Of a DNA stretch of 64,000 bases, positions 38,801-62,827 are shown piece by piece (position 1 is the first letter of the stretch; every line of letters starts with the position of its first letter). Made by a program: the position numbers and the translations under genes. The stretch lies in NCBI GenBank assembly GCA_948470475.1, contig OX419346.1, positions 19,286,917 to 19,350,916 of the forward strand, written 5' to 3'. The stretch is from Galaxea fascicularis (lineage: Eukaryota; Cnidaria; Anthozoa; Scleractinia; Euphylliidae). The notes under the pieces are model-generated. The model saw only the letters and a list, made by a program, of their open reading frames with translations. It was not told the origin of the DNA and searched no databases.

Positions 38801-41800
38801 TTTGCTTCTCGGAGATTTCCCCGCCACAGTCACTCCTTCCAAGTTATATGTTCACTTTAAATTTAATATTAATTAGCTATTTATTACCAGTTTTCTATTC
38901 TATCTGTAATTTACTCTGTGGCAAGAAGATAATAGAATAGATAATAGAAAAATTTGTAGTAAGGGATTCATCTAAACCGCCTGTGAACTGATAATTATTC
39001 CCTGCACGCCTCCACTTTAGTTTGCGATTCTGTTACGTTCGTTCAATTATGTTCACGCGTGCGATAAAGCGTGCGTTCTGTGTTTTTTTTTTTGCTAGGG
39101 TTAAATGGACTCTTACTGTAGTTTAACAATTCACAAACAAGAAAAACTAGTCAAGCAACAAACATCGATATAGGATCACTCACCTTTTACTTTGTCGCCG
39201 TATTTCAGAACATAGGATTCCTTGAGTTGCTTTTCACGTGTCCTGTCAGAAGGTATGAAAATATATCAACTGCACACTCAATACATCGGTTGGACACTCC
39301 TATCACAAAACTATCGTGGTAGTTCGTCTTAACAGAATAACCATCCCGGATAATTCATCTGGACGGATGATCCGTCTGTTTTTCCGTATTACACAGACGA
39401 ATTAGCAGACAAACTACCCTTCTTTGCCCAAGTTCGCCCCAGTCGCATGATCAATCTCACATGCATATATTAGACTGATGACTCGTCTGGAGGGATGATC
39501 CGTCTCTAGTATAAATTCACCCAGTGATAATAAAAAACAAAAAACAAACAAACAAAAACCGCTTAAGATACCGCAAAATTCATCGTACCTTAGAAAATCC
39601 ATGGCGTCAAAATATTCCTTGATTTTTTCTCCTTCGTTGTTGACCGTTACCAGCCCATGAGTAAAATAAAACTGCAAAGATTAACAATAAAAACAATCAT
39701 ACTCAGAATAGAGTTGGTAGTTTGTTTCCTAACCCTATGTATGACGAAATAATTCAATCCTTTAACCCTCAGATCAAATTAAAATTCTAATTTGTGGCTC
39801 CAACACATTACCAATAGAGGTAAAGGGGAGAGGCTGTTGAAATATCAAGCAAATTCACCTTGCCTGATGCTGTCCTTAATTCTCGTGACCACTGTGCTTT
39901 ATAAAGCGTTGACCAGGGTTGTCAAACTGAAAAGCGCTGGCGACTGGCGATATCGCCAGCTACTTCCCTAGTTTCACCGCCTACGATTCGCCGGTAAAAA
40001 GAGAAAATGAGGGGAAAATGGTGTTGTAACCGCCCCCGCCTCCGAGTGCCGTCTACTTTCCTAGATTCTTCTCCTTCTATTGAAAACCTTTTTGACAAAC
40101 CTGGTTGATACTACAAGGTGAAATTTGGGACTGATCACTTTTAAGGTTTAAAGGGTTTGACTGTGCCTAGCTCACCAATAACGCTCACGATTTCAAAGGA
40201 AATAACAAGCTTGTTTTTGATGAATGATAATGTACATTGTGTATGCTAGTGAAGTGAAACAGACAAGCAAAGATCCTAGGCTATCTATAGGGTTAATGTT
40301 CACTTCAATTTGTATACCTTTAAAGTCAAAATATCACTGGAATCATTAATTTATCAGTTTTAAGATTAACAGCCAACCCGCCGACCCCATAAAAGTACCT
40401 GCTTATTCGCCAGAGGGCTTTCAGAAGCAATCTCCCACACACTACCGACTTGCTGTTGCATGAATGCCCTTCTACAGCTTGTGACGTGAAGTAACACGTC
40501 TGAATTTACGGTCTCAGGCTGAGGATGCAATACACACGCAACAGAGTTACTATGAAGTTTTAAGCAACGAGGAGGGCAACGGCAACGGCAACGGCAACGA
40601 GAACGCCACGGGCACGGGCCTCTGCACATGCGTTTTACATTTTGGTACATTTCTTTACCGTCCTCTGCAAAACAACAACGTGGAATGGCCAAATTTTATG
40701 TTTTCTCGAGAACGTGAGCGCCTATTTGACGGCAAAGTTCTCTTTATGTTTGCTTTCTTTAACGTTCATAGTAATTTAGTTCCTGGACAGTTCGCCATCA
40801 TTTTCCAAGTTAAGCAAATTTTCAATTATAATTACGTTTTTGTTGCTGTTGTCGTTACCGCTGCTAAAACTCTCCATTGTTAACAAGAACCGTTACATAA
40901 AAACGAACTAAGAGGTTCGGTGTAGTTCTCAACTTTAAGCTCAAGTTTCTTTGGAACTATTCCAGAAGAAGCGGTATTTTTTGTTCTGTCGGGACCTATT
41001 CTGTTTTTTCTGCTACCGATAGAAGATTAAACTGACAAAATGAACAGTATTGTTTACTCAGAATTCCACAGAATACGTGTTTTTTCAAAAGCCATACAAA
41101 ATGGTGTACAAATTACTCTGATCTAATCATAACAAGAGGTATTCTTGTTCTGTTGGGACCTATTCCGGTTTTTCTGCTACCGATAGAAGAGTAAACAAAA
41201 ATAATTAATGAACAGAATATGCTTTTCTCAGAATTCCACAGAATCGAATACGTGTTTTTTCGAAAACCGTACAAAATGATGTGCAAATTACTCTGATCTA
41301 AAAATTTACAGAATTACAAACAACTTACATTATATATAACTTACCTTTCTCACAGCCAGATCCAGCTTTGCTGCTTCTCTGATTACCGAACAAGATAGCT
41401 TCACTATATAGGAACAAATGAATAAGCTGAACGATTATGCACTGTATATAATCCTCACCATAAAGTCCTCTTGGCTCTTGTAGGAGCACAAGGCCCCCAG
41501 CCATATATCCGTACGTTTTCAAAACTAACGGAGGCTTTTTTAATTTCAAAGGACAGGAGGTCAGCTTATCACCAAGTCTCCACCCAACCCTAAGATGTGT
41601 TTCGGACCAGATCACAATATCGGCAACTACGTTCCCTTAACTGGGTTTTCAAAATGTTTTGAACTAGGCGGCCGACTCTGGAAAGGTAGGCGGCTGTGCC
41701 AATTGAGTGGCCCCTGAATCTAGGGGGTCTGGGGTTATGCTTCCTCAGAAAATTCCGAAATCCAGAAACTCGGAAATGCCATTTTCAGCGTTCTAGCATC

Positions 41801-44800
41801 AATTTCAGAGGTAAATTGTGATTTATTAACAAACGGAATAATTGTACTGATTTTCTTAAGTGGCATTAATTTCCATGAAAAGTAGCTAAGGAAGGAATGG
41901 TGATTTATGAATATGAGCCAACATGGTATCCTACTCTACAGAGTATAGCATGAAAATGAAAGAAGTGCCTTTATCACATGTCCGAAGGGCACAGGATACA
42001 GTGGACGACTTGAGCTTTCCTTTGAACAAAGCTTACATCCTATTGCATTTGTATCATTGCTGCAAAATTGAGTGTGACTGCCGTCTGAAAGATTTATGGA
42101 TAAGAAGCAACGCCGAGATTGTTTGTCACGAGCTGATTGTTATGACCAGAGTAGCCGGCGACATACAATCAAGTAGCCGCGGCGGAACTCTAGCGGTCGC
42201 CGGCTTGTTTCGAAACCACTGCCTTAATGCCCCCTTCATGCAAGTTCTACGTGTAAAGATGGAGACAAGGCCAACGGCTTAACGTCACAGCCCAACAACA
42301 CGATCATCTGAACTAACACAGATGTTGAGCACAGCCAGCATTATCACACAACTTATTTGTAAGAACCACGAACCCACGCCGGACCTTTCACTTAGTAATC
42401 CAATGAGCGAACGGAGAAGCAGTTGACACTTTCCATGCTACCTTCACATAGAAGCTAAACGTGGCCTCCAAATGATGGGTTTTCTCTATTTCTTGACGTT
42501 ACTGAGGAATTCAACAAAAGCGGAATTTTGAAATGTTTACAGTAGGAGACTGGAATCTAAGAAAGGTTGGAATGAATGAGTCCATGATTTTGTAATGGTG
42601 AACTCCGTTTCATTAGTGTTAAGCGGAGGATGTAGTTATGAAAGTGTTAGGAAAAGGCAGTAGAAATTTACCTTTGGGTATACTGTATTTGCCTGTTGAG
42701 GAAAAATAAAACAATTTCAAACACTCATAACTTGAAAATTAGTTTTCATGTACTCTCAATGATTTCCACAGAGAACCCTAAACTAGACACCAAAAGGCCT
42801 CGAGGTGCTTATGAATAAAAGGATTACAAGAATTTCTGTTTGGTAAAATAACAGCTGAGAAAACGGGACCAGCTTTTCAGTAATTCTGTTTCTATTTAGG
42901 AAATTCACTTCCATTTATAGACTGATCTTTAAAGCTGCCTTGTAGATGTTGGAGCCTGGGTCCATATTAAATCTTGTTATACATGTACTTTTCACGATTT
43001 TTTTGTCTTGTGGAGTACCATAGAACGAGAAATCGTTCTGAGTGCTTTGTATTTCATTATGTTCAGGGAAACCAACAATTACAACTTCTCACCTTGTATA
43101 ATCTGATTGTTTTCATTCAGCCGGAATGCTTCCACATCTAGGATAAAGTTTTCACAGCAAAATTCACCTCCACAAATACAGTCGACACTCTGCACGTTGT
43201 TCACTTCTTGATTGTCACAACTGCAGTCAGACTCAGTCAATTTGCTTCGATTTATCTGTCTAGCATATCTGCCACTTTTTAGGATTCTGCCAAGTTCTTG
43301 AGTTTTTCCCAGTAGCTCATTCTCTGCCCATAGATCATTAGCACTAAAACTGTATGGTACAGTAAAGAGCTCACATATCTCTTGCCACGTTGCAGTTTGC
43401 TCCTGGTCAGGTCGTATTTGTGGCTCATCGTAATGCACAGAGGCCACAGAACTCCTGCAATATTTAAGATGCATATTTTGAAATCATTTACTTTGATCTA
43501 ACTTCAATCAACACTGATGAATAATTAAGAAATCTCAAAGCCCTTACAGGCCAAGAGAGAACAGGGAGTCACAGTGGATTTTTAAGGGAACTCAGTAAAG
43601 ATGGGTCCAGTTTTCTTACTCAGCAACTCAAAGTGTTGGGTCAGGGAGCCAACATGTACTCTGGTTTTTGACCCAAGAACCTGCTTTTATTAGGAACGCC
43701 GCAATTGCGATGATGACGACAACAATGATGATGACGATGACGATGACGATGACCTGGCTGAAGACCATTACCACGACCAAGACCAATAATTGATATTGAT
43801 ATGTTATTCGCCACAGAATAGACTATAATAGGGTAGGGGTTCTGAGAGGCCAGTGTCATATCCCCAGCAACAATTGACCCAAGTGCCCACCCCCACTAGA
43901 TTCTTTCCTATCACTGGAATTATTCATTTATGGAATTATTAATACTACATTGTTTCCACTGCTTAAAAGGAATATGATTAGTCAAACACTTACCCAGTGG
44001 ATCGTAAAAGTTCCATAGCATGGTCGCAAACCAGAAGTGTTCTCAACTGATCAAGATTTATATTTTTCTGATCCACCCTGTTTGACATCCAAGACAATGA
44101 AGGATTCGATAACACAGATGTAGGATTTTCTCCAGCAGATTTTCCAAACTGGTCCGCATTGCTCACTATCTGGTAAACTATGGTTCTGGTCACTATGATT
44201 CTGTTAAGCATCAACAAGAGGTGACCTCCAGTTGTCCATTCGCAGTGTTTTATAAACTGGATCTCCAATATTCTGTTGACCACCTGCTGCATAAGTCTCC
44301 GAAACTCAGACTAGAAACGGTAGGATTAGAAACACTATTAATCTCCTCAGATGTAAAGAAGCATGTTGACCCAAATGAATTTCACACAGACAAAAAATCT
44401 GCCGCTCAGCCGAGCACTATTATAGTAAACAGAATCCAGTTACAATGAGCTCAGATTCAACTGATTCACGCTACGTTGGCAGCACACTGCTTTGTACCGT
44501 ACAACCTTGGAATACAGACTGTGCTCTTATAACCAATCCAGCACAGAGGAAAGTGCTAATATTTAATGCTAACGAGAACGTGAGAACACGTTTGGCCTTA
44601 TGGCCACTCACAACACATCCAAAACAAGGCTTTGACGACAATTAACTTAAGCTTACATCTTCTTGAAGTTCTTCCTTGTTCGATCGGTCGCCGAAGCACG
44701 TCCGAACAAAAGCGGGAACGATCAAATCTCCACAAGAAAGTTTTTTGTTGAATTTTAAAGAACACACACCTATTTTTGTTTGATCTAATCCCTCAATAGT

Positions 44801-44878
44801 TTTCAACGAATCACAAATTAAACGCTTTAAATGCGACAAAAGATCACTGATTTCGAAGTCGTGATTCGTGTCCGCCAT
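34931..44878 (-). CDS. DALRD3: DALR anticodon-binding domain-containing protein 3 (15 exons, 587 aa)
   Basis: In the human pathway DALRD3 partners METTL2 to place 3-methylcytidine at position 32 of certain arginine tRNAs. Exons from 5' to 3': 44657-44878, 43994-44310, 43093-43454, 42672-42692, 41345-41403, 40399-40518, 39589-39671, 39184-39242, 38533-38579, 37951-38065, 37484-37542, 36429-36539, 35651-35719, 35371-35436, 34931-34984. They total 1764 nt with consistent phases. Recognised blocks similar to the human protein: LRTLLVCDHAMELLR (exon 2), LLHVTSCRRAFMQQQ (exon 6), AAVKLEMLSASPNSE (exon 9), FVLYNCARLCRLF (exon 10), EWELVLNFMIAFP (exon 12), SSYYGRVHILG (exon 13) and EPRQHLFPTMFARLYL (exon 14). 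The last four lie in the C-terminal DALR domain, which resembles the anticodon-binding domain of arginyl-tRNA synthetase. The start is MADTNHDF; an in-frame ATG nine bases upstream is an alternative. Length is close to the human ~543 aa. Introns hold several repeats. Confidence 0.92.
35758..35863. repeat. Short inverted-repeat element
   Basis: GGCCGGAGGGGAAAATATTT and its inverse AAATATTTTCCCGTCCGGCC flank about 50 bp. It lies in a DALRD3 intron. Confidence 0.8.
35921..36217 (+). repeat. MITE-like family I, copy 2
   Basis: It begins TTAAGCAACGACAACGGCAACGG and carries GTTGTTTTGCGGATGGCGG and AATGTAAAACGCACG. It lies in a DALRD3 intron. Confidence 0.65.
36650..37150 (+). repeat. GA-rich minisatellite
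   Basis: This purine tract has at least two clear units, each beginning AGGGTTCxGCxGAGCGGTAT and offset about 143 bases, plus a degenerate earlier one. It lies in a DALRD3 intron. Confidence 0.7.
37660..37875 (+). repeat. (CAT/CAC)n trinucleotide tract
   Basis: A long imperfect run of ATC, ACC and CAT triplets lies in a DALRD3 intron. It opens chance ORFs on both strands. Confidence 0.85.
38322..38477. repeat. Near-perfect hairpin element
   Basis: Arms of about 67 bases (38322-38389 and 38411-38477) are almost exact inverse copies around a ~20-base loop. Outermost words are AATAGGCCATATTCGTATTC and its complement. It lies in the DALRD3 intron next to the exon at 38533. Confidence 0.9.
40555..40895 (-). 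repeat. MITE-like family I, copy 3 (reverse)
   Basis: It begins TTTTAAGCAACGAGGAGGGC with repeated GGCAAC units and contains the reverse complement of AATGTAAAACGCA. It lies in the DALRD3 intron before the 40399-40518 exon. Confidence 0.65.
40967..41300 (+). repeat. Tandem duplication, ~175 bp unit
   Basis: Two diverged units each run from GxGGTATTxTTGTTCTG to AATTACTCTGATCTAA (ending at about 41126 and 41300), in a DALRD3 intron. Confidence 0.8.
42672..42692 (-). other. DALRD3: 21-nt microexon of DALRD3
   Basis: Between acceptor CCTCAACAG and donor GTAAAT, this exon is phase 1-1 and adds seven residues (GKYSIPK including the split codon). It is needed to pass from exon 3 (ends phase 1) to the 41345-41403 exon. 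Skipping it would also keep frame, so it could be alternatively spliced. The call rests on splice-site fit only. Confidence 0.55.
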
Positions 44879-46269
44879 GTTGTTCACAGTGCGGCCTCCC
44901 CTGCTCGCATCCAGTCTCTTTCACTTCTTTTAACGTAAAATTAACTGGTCAAGGGACTGTGGACAAGAGGAACTCTCAAACGAGCACAATCTCCCACATT
45001 TAGCACACTAAGTGGTATGGTTACCAATTTACCATACCATTTCATGGAAAAAAACGAAACTACATATACTTATTAAATAACTGAAATGATATTCCTGGCT
45101 ATAATGTAGTCGATGTAATAGCTAAGGAGCGTTTCCAATAATTGCTACAGAGTTACTTAATATATCATTTATGTATTACAAAATTGCTGTCGGGTACTTA
45201 TGTTGCTTTGTTCGTTTTAATATTAACGGATAATTAAACCCCTTAGATTACTGACAGCCTACTCCTGGTGATATTTTGACTCCTTTTCCTTCAATTTTAT
45301 TTGTGCAATACCATTTGTAACTGGCAATGCAAATAAATAAACAAATGAATACTTGTTATTGTTGATATTTAGGGACTACCTCAGAAAAGGTTTCAGAAAA
45401 CTTTGGTACCTTTCATGAGGGTGGGGTTAAGGGGAGGGAGGGGGGTCTAGATCACGTTTCACGGAAAGCAAAACGGTCCTTTCACAATTCACGAAAAATA
45501 AAATAGGCATTTCACAAAAGTTGCAAACCGTTTACATTTTGAAAAACTATGCCGATTGTCTTCACTGTCCGTCCTCTTCGCGTTCTGATCGACGCAAAAA
45601 AGAAACCGAAATACGCGCGTTCTGACGATCTTGGTCACTGTCACGGACATCTCGTTGATGCCATTACGGCATTATGCATGGTCGATGATCAGACGAAATG
45701 GATTAAAACGATGGCTGGCCAAATGTCACCCAAAAGCAGACCAAATCACGTTGCCACAACAGGGATCACCCGTCCTGTCACGGTCACGCAATATCATTTA
45801 TTAAGTAGTATAACGGGTGCTGAAACTGAACAAAATTTAAATGAAAATCCCGGGTCACTTCGAACTAATAAAATATTTATTTCTCGTTTCACGGAAATAA
45901 TTTTGGAAAATAAAACTTTACGACTATTCTGGAAATCACGATTTAAGAGAAAAAAGTCAGCCATTTCATATTTCACGGGAAAAAGAGGGCCGATGAGGAG
46001 CCCCAAAAGTACCCTTGACCATTGACTGCAAAACAGTCGTTTTTGGTTGTTTCATAGGACTGTTTTGCAGTCTACCTTTACCATACCGTGCAGTCACGGT
46101 CGACCCCCACCCCCCACCCACACACTTACCTTGCCACTGGTCACCATTACCACCCAACCTACCCCTCCCACTCTATAGCCAGTGCCTGCACAGTCATTGA
46201 AGGCCACTGATCTTCTGCTTGGCTCTCTGCCTCGTGTCGTGGTATTTCCTCACAAAACTTAGCACCAAT
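44879..46269. promoter_or_regulatory. Divergent DALRD3/AASS promoter interval
   Basis: The two start codons point away from each other across about 1.4 kb, so both promoters should lie here. Much of 45430-46080 looks repeat-derived: repeated TTTCACGG words, a ~158-codon ORF without recognisable domain at 45549-46025, and a hairpin built on ACTGCAAAACAGTC at about 46024-46071. No core promoter element could be assigned. Confidence 0.4.
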
Positions 46270-59597
<13,328 letters not shown>

Positions 59598-59931
59598 GTG
59601 AGGTTCTCACTGGCAGTGGCAAATAATGTAGCAATCTCAAACACGAGGAAGAGTTTCGAGGTGTTTCGATATCTGATTAAACAGTCTTTCGAGTGTTTGG
59701 TAAAGCCCCTTAACTCTTTAAACCTTGAGATCAAAATTTGAATTCTCATTTCCTCTCCTACACATTTCCTACGGAAACACATGTAGTGGGGAGACGTTGC
59801 TAAAAGATCAGGCTAATTCATCTTGTGTGACCCTGTCCTTAATTCTCGTGACCATTGTGTTTTATAAAGCGCGATTATACAAGGAGTTTAGTTGAGAGAA
59901 TGTTTATATTGATCCCAAGGCGGGAAGGTTT

Positions 59932-60366
59932 AAAGTGCCTATGACCCCAAATTATTTTTTCGCCAAAATAAATCTTTGCACCTGTTCGAAACGCATAGCG
60001 ACCTTTTTTTTGCTATTTTTAATAACTCCCGCCTTTTTACAGGCTTCAAAACTTAGGAAAAACCAAGGATCGTTTGTTTCGCGACCGAGTCAGAAGGGGA
60101 ATGGGTCTATTCCCGATTTGACGTCAAAATCTACTTTGCATGCATGTTTACAAAGAGGTAATGCAATGCAAATCAGTTTGTGACGTCAAATCGGGAATAG
60201 ACCCATGCCCCTTCTGACTCGGTCGTGAAACAAACGATGCTCAGTTTAGAAGCCTATAAAAAGTCAAGATTTGTTGAAAAAAGGGAAAAAAATGCCACAA
60301 TGCGTTTCGAACGAGTGCAAAGATTTATTTAAGCGAAAAAAATATTTGGGGTTATAGGCACTTTAA
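59932..60366. repeat. 435-bp long inverted repeat
   Basis: Arms of about 190 bases (59932-60126 and 60180-60366) mirror each other from AAAGTGCCTATGACCCC outside to TTTGACGTCA inside. The centre is about 50 bases and contains GCATGCATG. Confidence 0.85.
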
Positions 60367-60662
60367 GGGTTTACGACTATGATCCTCATTTAGAGAGTTC
60401 ATCTCGTACAAAGATGGTGTAAAGATGCGTGTTAAGGTAATCGCCATATAAACATTTTATAGTCATGCTACATTATTTTATGAAAGTTTGTATTTCCTAC
60501 TGTCTAAAATTAATTGGCCTGAAGACAGGAGTAAAATCCCCACTTTGCATTGCTTTCCTTTTACGGTCTTTTACGTTTCTGGTTTGTATTGTATTCTATT
60601 ATTCTATTAGTATATTTGTCTATAAAGTGTTCTTAAAAAATGAAATGAAACCGACATGGTGT

Positions 60663-61096
60663 TCATTGGTACTTGGCATACACATCCGCACAGGCTTTTC
60701 CGTCGTTGTTATTTTCGCCAGCATTAGTCAAATCTTCGCTGTACCAGATTCGCAACTCCTGGCCAGAAGACAGAATCAGAGGATTCTCCAGATCTGTGAA
60801 CACAATCTCTGGGGAGTTATGAGAGTATCCTGCAAGCGTGTACCACCTCTCCGAATTATGATTCTTTGGCAACAGAATGGCATTACCTGATGTTGTTAAT
60901 AATGTGCCAATGGAACCACTATCGCAGCCCCATCTAGAGCCATTATACTGCCCTTTATTGCAATTAACAGTACCAGAGATATGGACCAGTTTCACTGATT
61001 TTGCAGAGCCACCAACTTCAATCACAAACTTGCCAAACTGGTTATCTTTGGCACCAAAACACACTTCTGCAGTGTTCAGCTTACGCCATGGGGTTT
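60663..61096 (-). CDS. Terminal exon of a coral-type extracellular protein (skeletal-matrix-like domain)
   Basis: A single exon opens after the strong acceptor TTTTTTTCCATAG (phase 1) and runs 144 codons to TGA. It starts TPWRKLNTAEVCFGAKDN, has Cys at VNCNKG and WGCDSG, and ends with the block LRIWYSEDLTNAGENNNDG followed by KACADVYAKYQ. I know this ending from uncharacterised secreted cnidarian proteins, including skeletal-organic-matrix-like ones; the exact family name is from memory and uncertain. Upstream exons were not found in 61.1-64 kb, so the gene may begin beyond the window or the exon may be orphaned. It lies antisense to, and probably inside, the final AASS intron. Confidence 0.65.
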
Positions 61097-62100
61097 CTAT
61101 GGAAAAAAACAGCAAATGTTATCATAACATTTGAAATCACTCATCAAGACAGATGGCCAGTTGTACAAAACGCAAATAGATCATTATCTTTCTTGCAAAC
61201 TTATAGGTAAGCAAAAGGGGTGGGATGGAGGAGTGACCCCAACCAAAGACAGTCAAACTAACAACTTTGACTCGCGAAGTTTAATGAAGTTTAATGAATT
61301 TCCAAGTTTTAGAGGTAGTACAAAGGCGTATATTTTTGCTGTGCAGATATTGTTTACGTGTTTAATTTTCATGGGTTCTATCGGTAGAGTAGCTGAAGTT
61401 TTAATTGCACGAAAAATTTTAGGGAACAAAATCTTCCTTGAAGAAAATGCCAGCTGAAATGAAACATTTATGAACTTTCTAGGGAATCAATTTCCTTACG
61501 AAAATGCTAACGTTTTTAACTGCCAAAAACAACAAGTATGACCCTTTTGAAAACGTCAAGGGCTATTATTTCACCATTGCGAATCTTTTAGGCCACTTCT
61601 CGGTTACGAAAATCCGAGTGCCAAAAACCTAAGGAGAACTACCCCCACCGAAGAGATATCTACCGAAACTTGTCCTTGGGTGCTTCTGATAAATGGCCTC
61701 CGAAGCCAAAACACTGACATTGTTGAGAAAGTCTATAACCTTTGGCTTAAACGATCAGTATAACAGTTATTAGTAAAAGCATATTCAACGTTTGACAAAA
61801 ACACAAACGTATTTTTCTCTGTGAGGATGTAATTTGCCAGTTGAGGATCAAGTTTTTGTCTGACAAGCAGTTGATCTGTTCGGACAAAAAAATTGTTTGG
61901 AAAGTCACAGTTAATTGTAGCACAAAGCATTAAGAAATGGACTGAATATCTCCCCTTACAAAGCAAAAGTTGAACTTGTGTGGCCGAATCGCTCAAAAAC
62001 ATCGTGACTGTAAAGCGTGACTAATTTCCCTCGGGACTTTCACAAAATATTGCGATGTTATCTCGCCTTCAGAATAGTCGGAAATTTTATTACGACATTG

Positions 62101-62325
62101 TTGAGTTATATAAGCACGCGGGAATTTTTAAGAACACGAGAGAAGTGCCGAGAGAAGCATGAGCCGAAGGCGAGTGCTTCTGCCACCTTCTGCCGGGCAC
62201 TTCTCCACGCGTGCGCGAAAGTCGGCGGCGGCGGCAGCGGCGCTAGAGAGAGCTCCGGTAATAGAAACCAATGACGGCTGAACGTTGCAAATCCTTAAAA
62301 ATTCCCAAGTGCTTATATAACTCAA
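62101..62325. repeat. MITE-like inverted-repeat element
   Basis: TTGAGTTATATAAGCACGCG and its near-inverse AGTGCTTATATAACTCAA are about 225 bp apart. The interior is GC-rich. Confidence 0.8.
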
Positions 62326-62376
62326 CAATTCACTCGGCGCGTTTTTTATTTCTTTTATAAAATGTCGCGGAGATTT

Positions 62377-62635
62377 AAAGGCCATGTTACACGAAGCAAT
62401 TTTTCTTGCACCTTGCAACGCAACAAACGTTGCGTTGCAAGTTGCAAGAAAGAATTCACGTCTAACACCCCATTTTGCAACTGCAATTGTTGCGTTGCGA
62501 GTTGCAACTTACTTTTCGCAACGTTGCGAGACAAGTTGCAAACGTGTGACATACCCTCTGCAACTTGAAAGGTTTTTTATTCGTCATCGTTGCGTTGCAA
62601 GTTGCAAGAAAAATTGCCTCGTGTAACATGGCCTT
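62377..62635. repeat. MITE-like element with ~50-bp inverted ends
   Basis: TTAAAGGCCATGTTACACGA ... TTGCAACGCAAC is inverted at the right end (GTTGCGTTGCAAG ... CGTGTAACATGGCCTTAA). The interior is full of TTGCAAC/GTTGCAA words. Confidence 0.9.
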
Positions 62636-62827
62636 AAGCGAGCTTTCATACCTATTTGCTCGCGCACGAGCTTGTGACGTAGCAGCGTGCATTATAACTC
62701 AACAGTGCACGCGCGTGACGTACAGCGCGTGCTTTGTCGGAGATATAATGAACTCGATTCGACCAATCACAGCGCGCGTAACTCTTCCAACATTTTATAA
62801 ACATCTGATGGTCATCAGCATACATAT

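Noticed and set aside
41346..41633. Longer 95-codon version of the DALRD3 exon at 41345-41403
   Set aside because: It would start at a poor TTAAG acceptor and leave phase 1, which does not fit the next exon (phase 0). The short exon after TTCCTATATAG fits on both sides.
41923..42282. 119-codon ORF antisense within DALRD3
   Set aside because: No recognisable domain and it lies within an intron of the opposite strand; no splice partners seen. It could still be a small gene but cannot be supported.
46219..46269. Upstream extension of AASS before ATG 46270
   Set aside because: The frame is open to 46219 but begins with TTG, not ATG. The ATG at 46270 starts a typical mitochondrial presequence.
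61733..62002. 89-codon minus-strand ORF upstream of the coral-type exon
   Set aside because: I considered it as an upstream exon of the 60663-61096 gene, but found no cysteine or motif similarity and no matching phase-1 donor.
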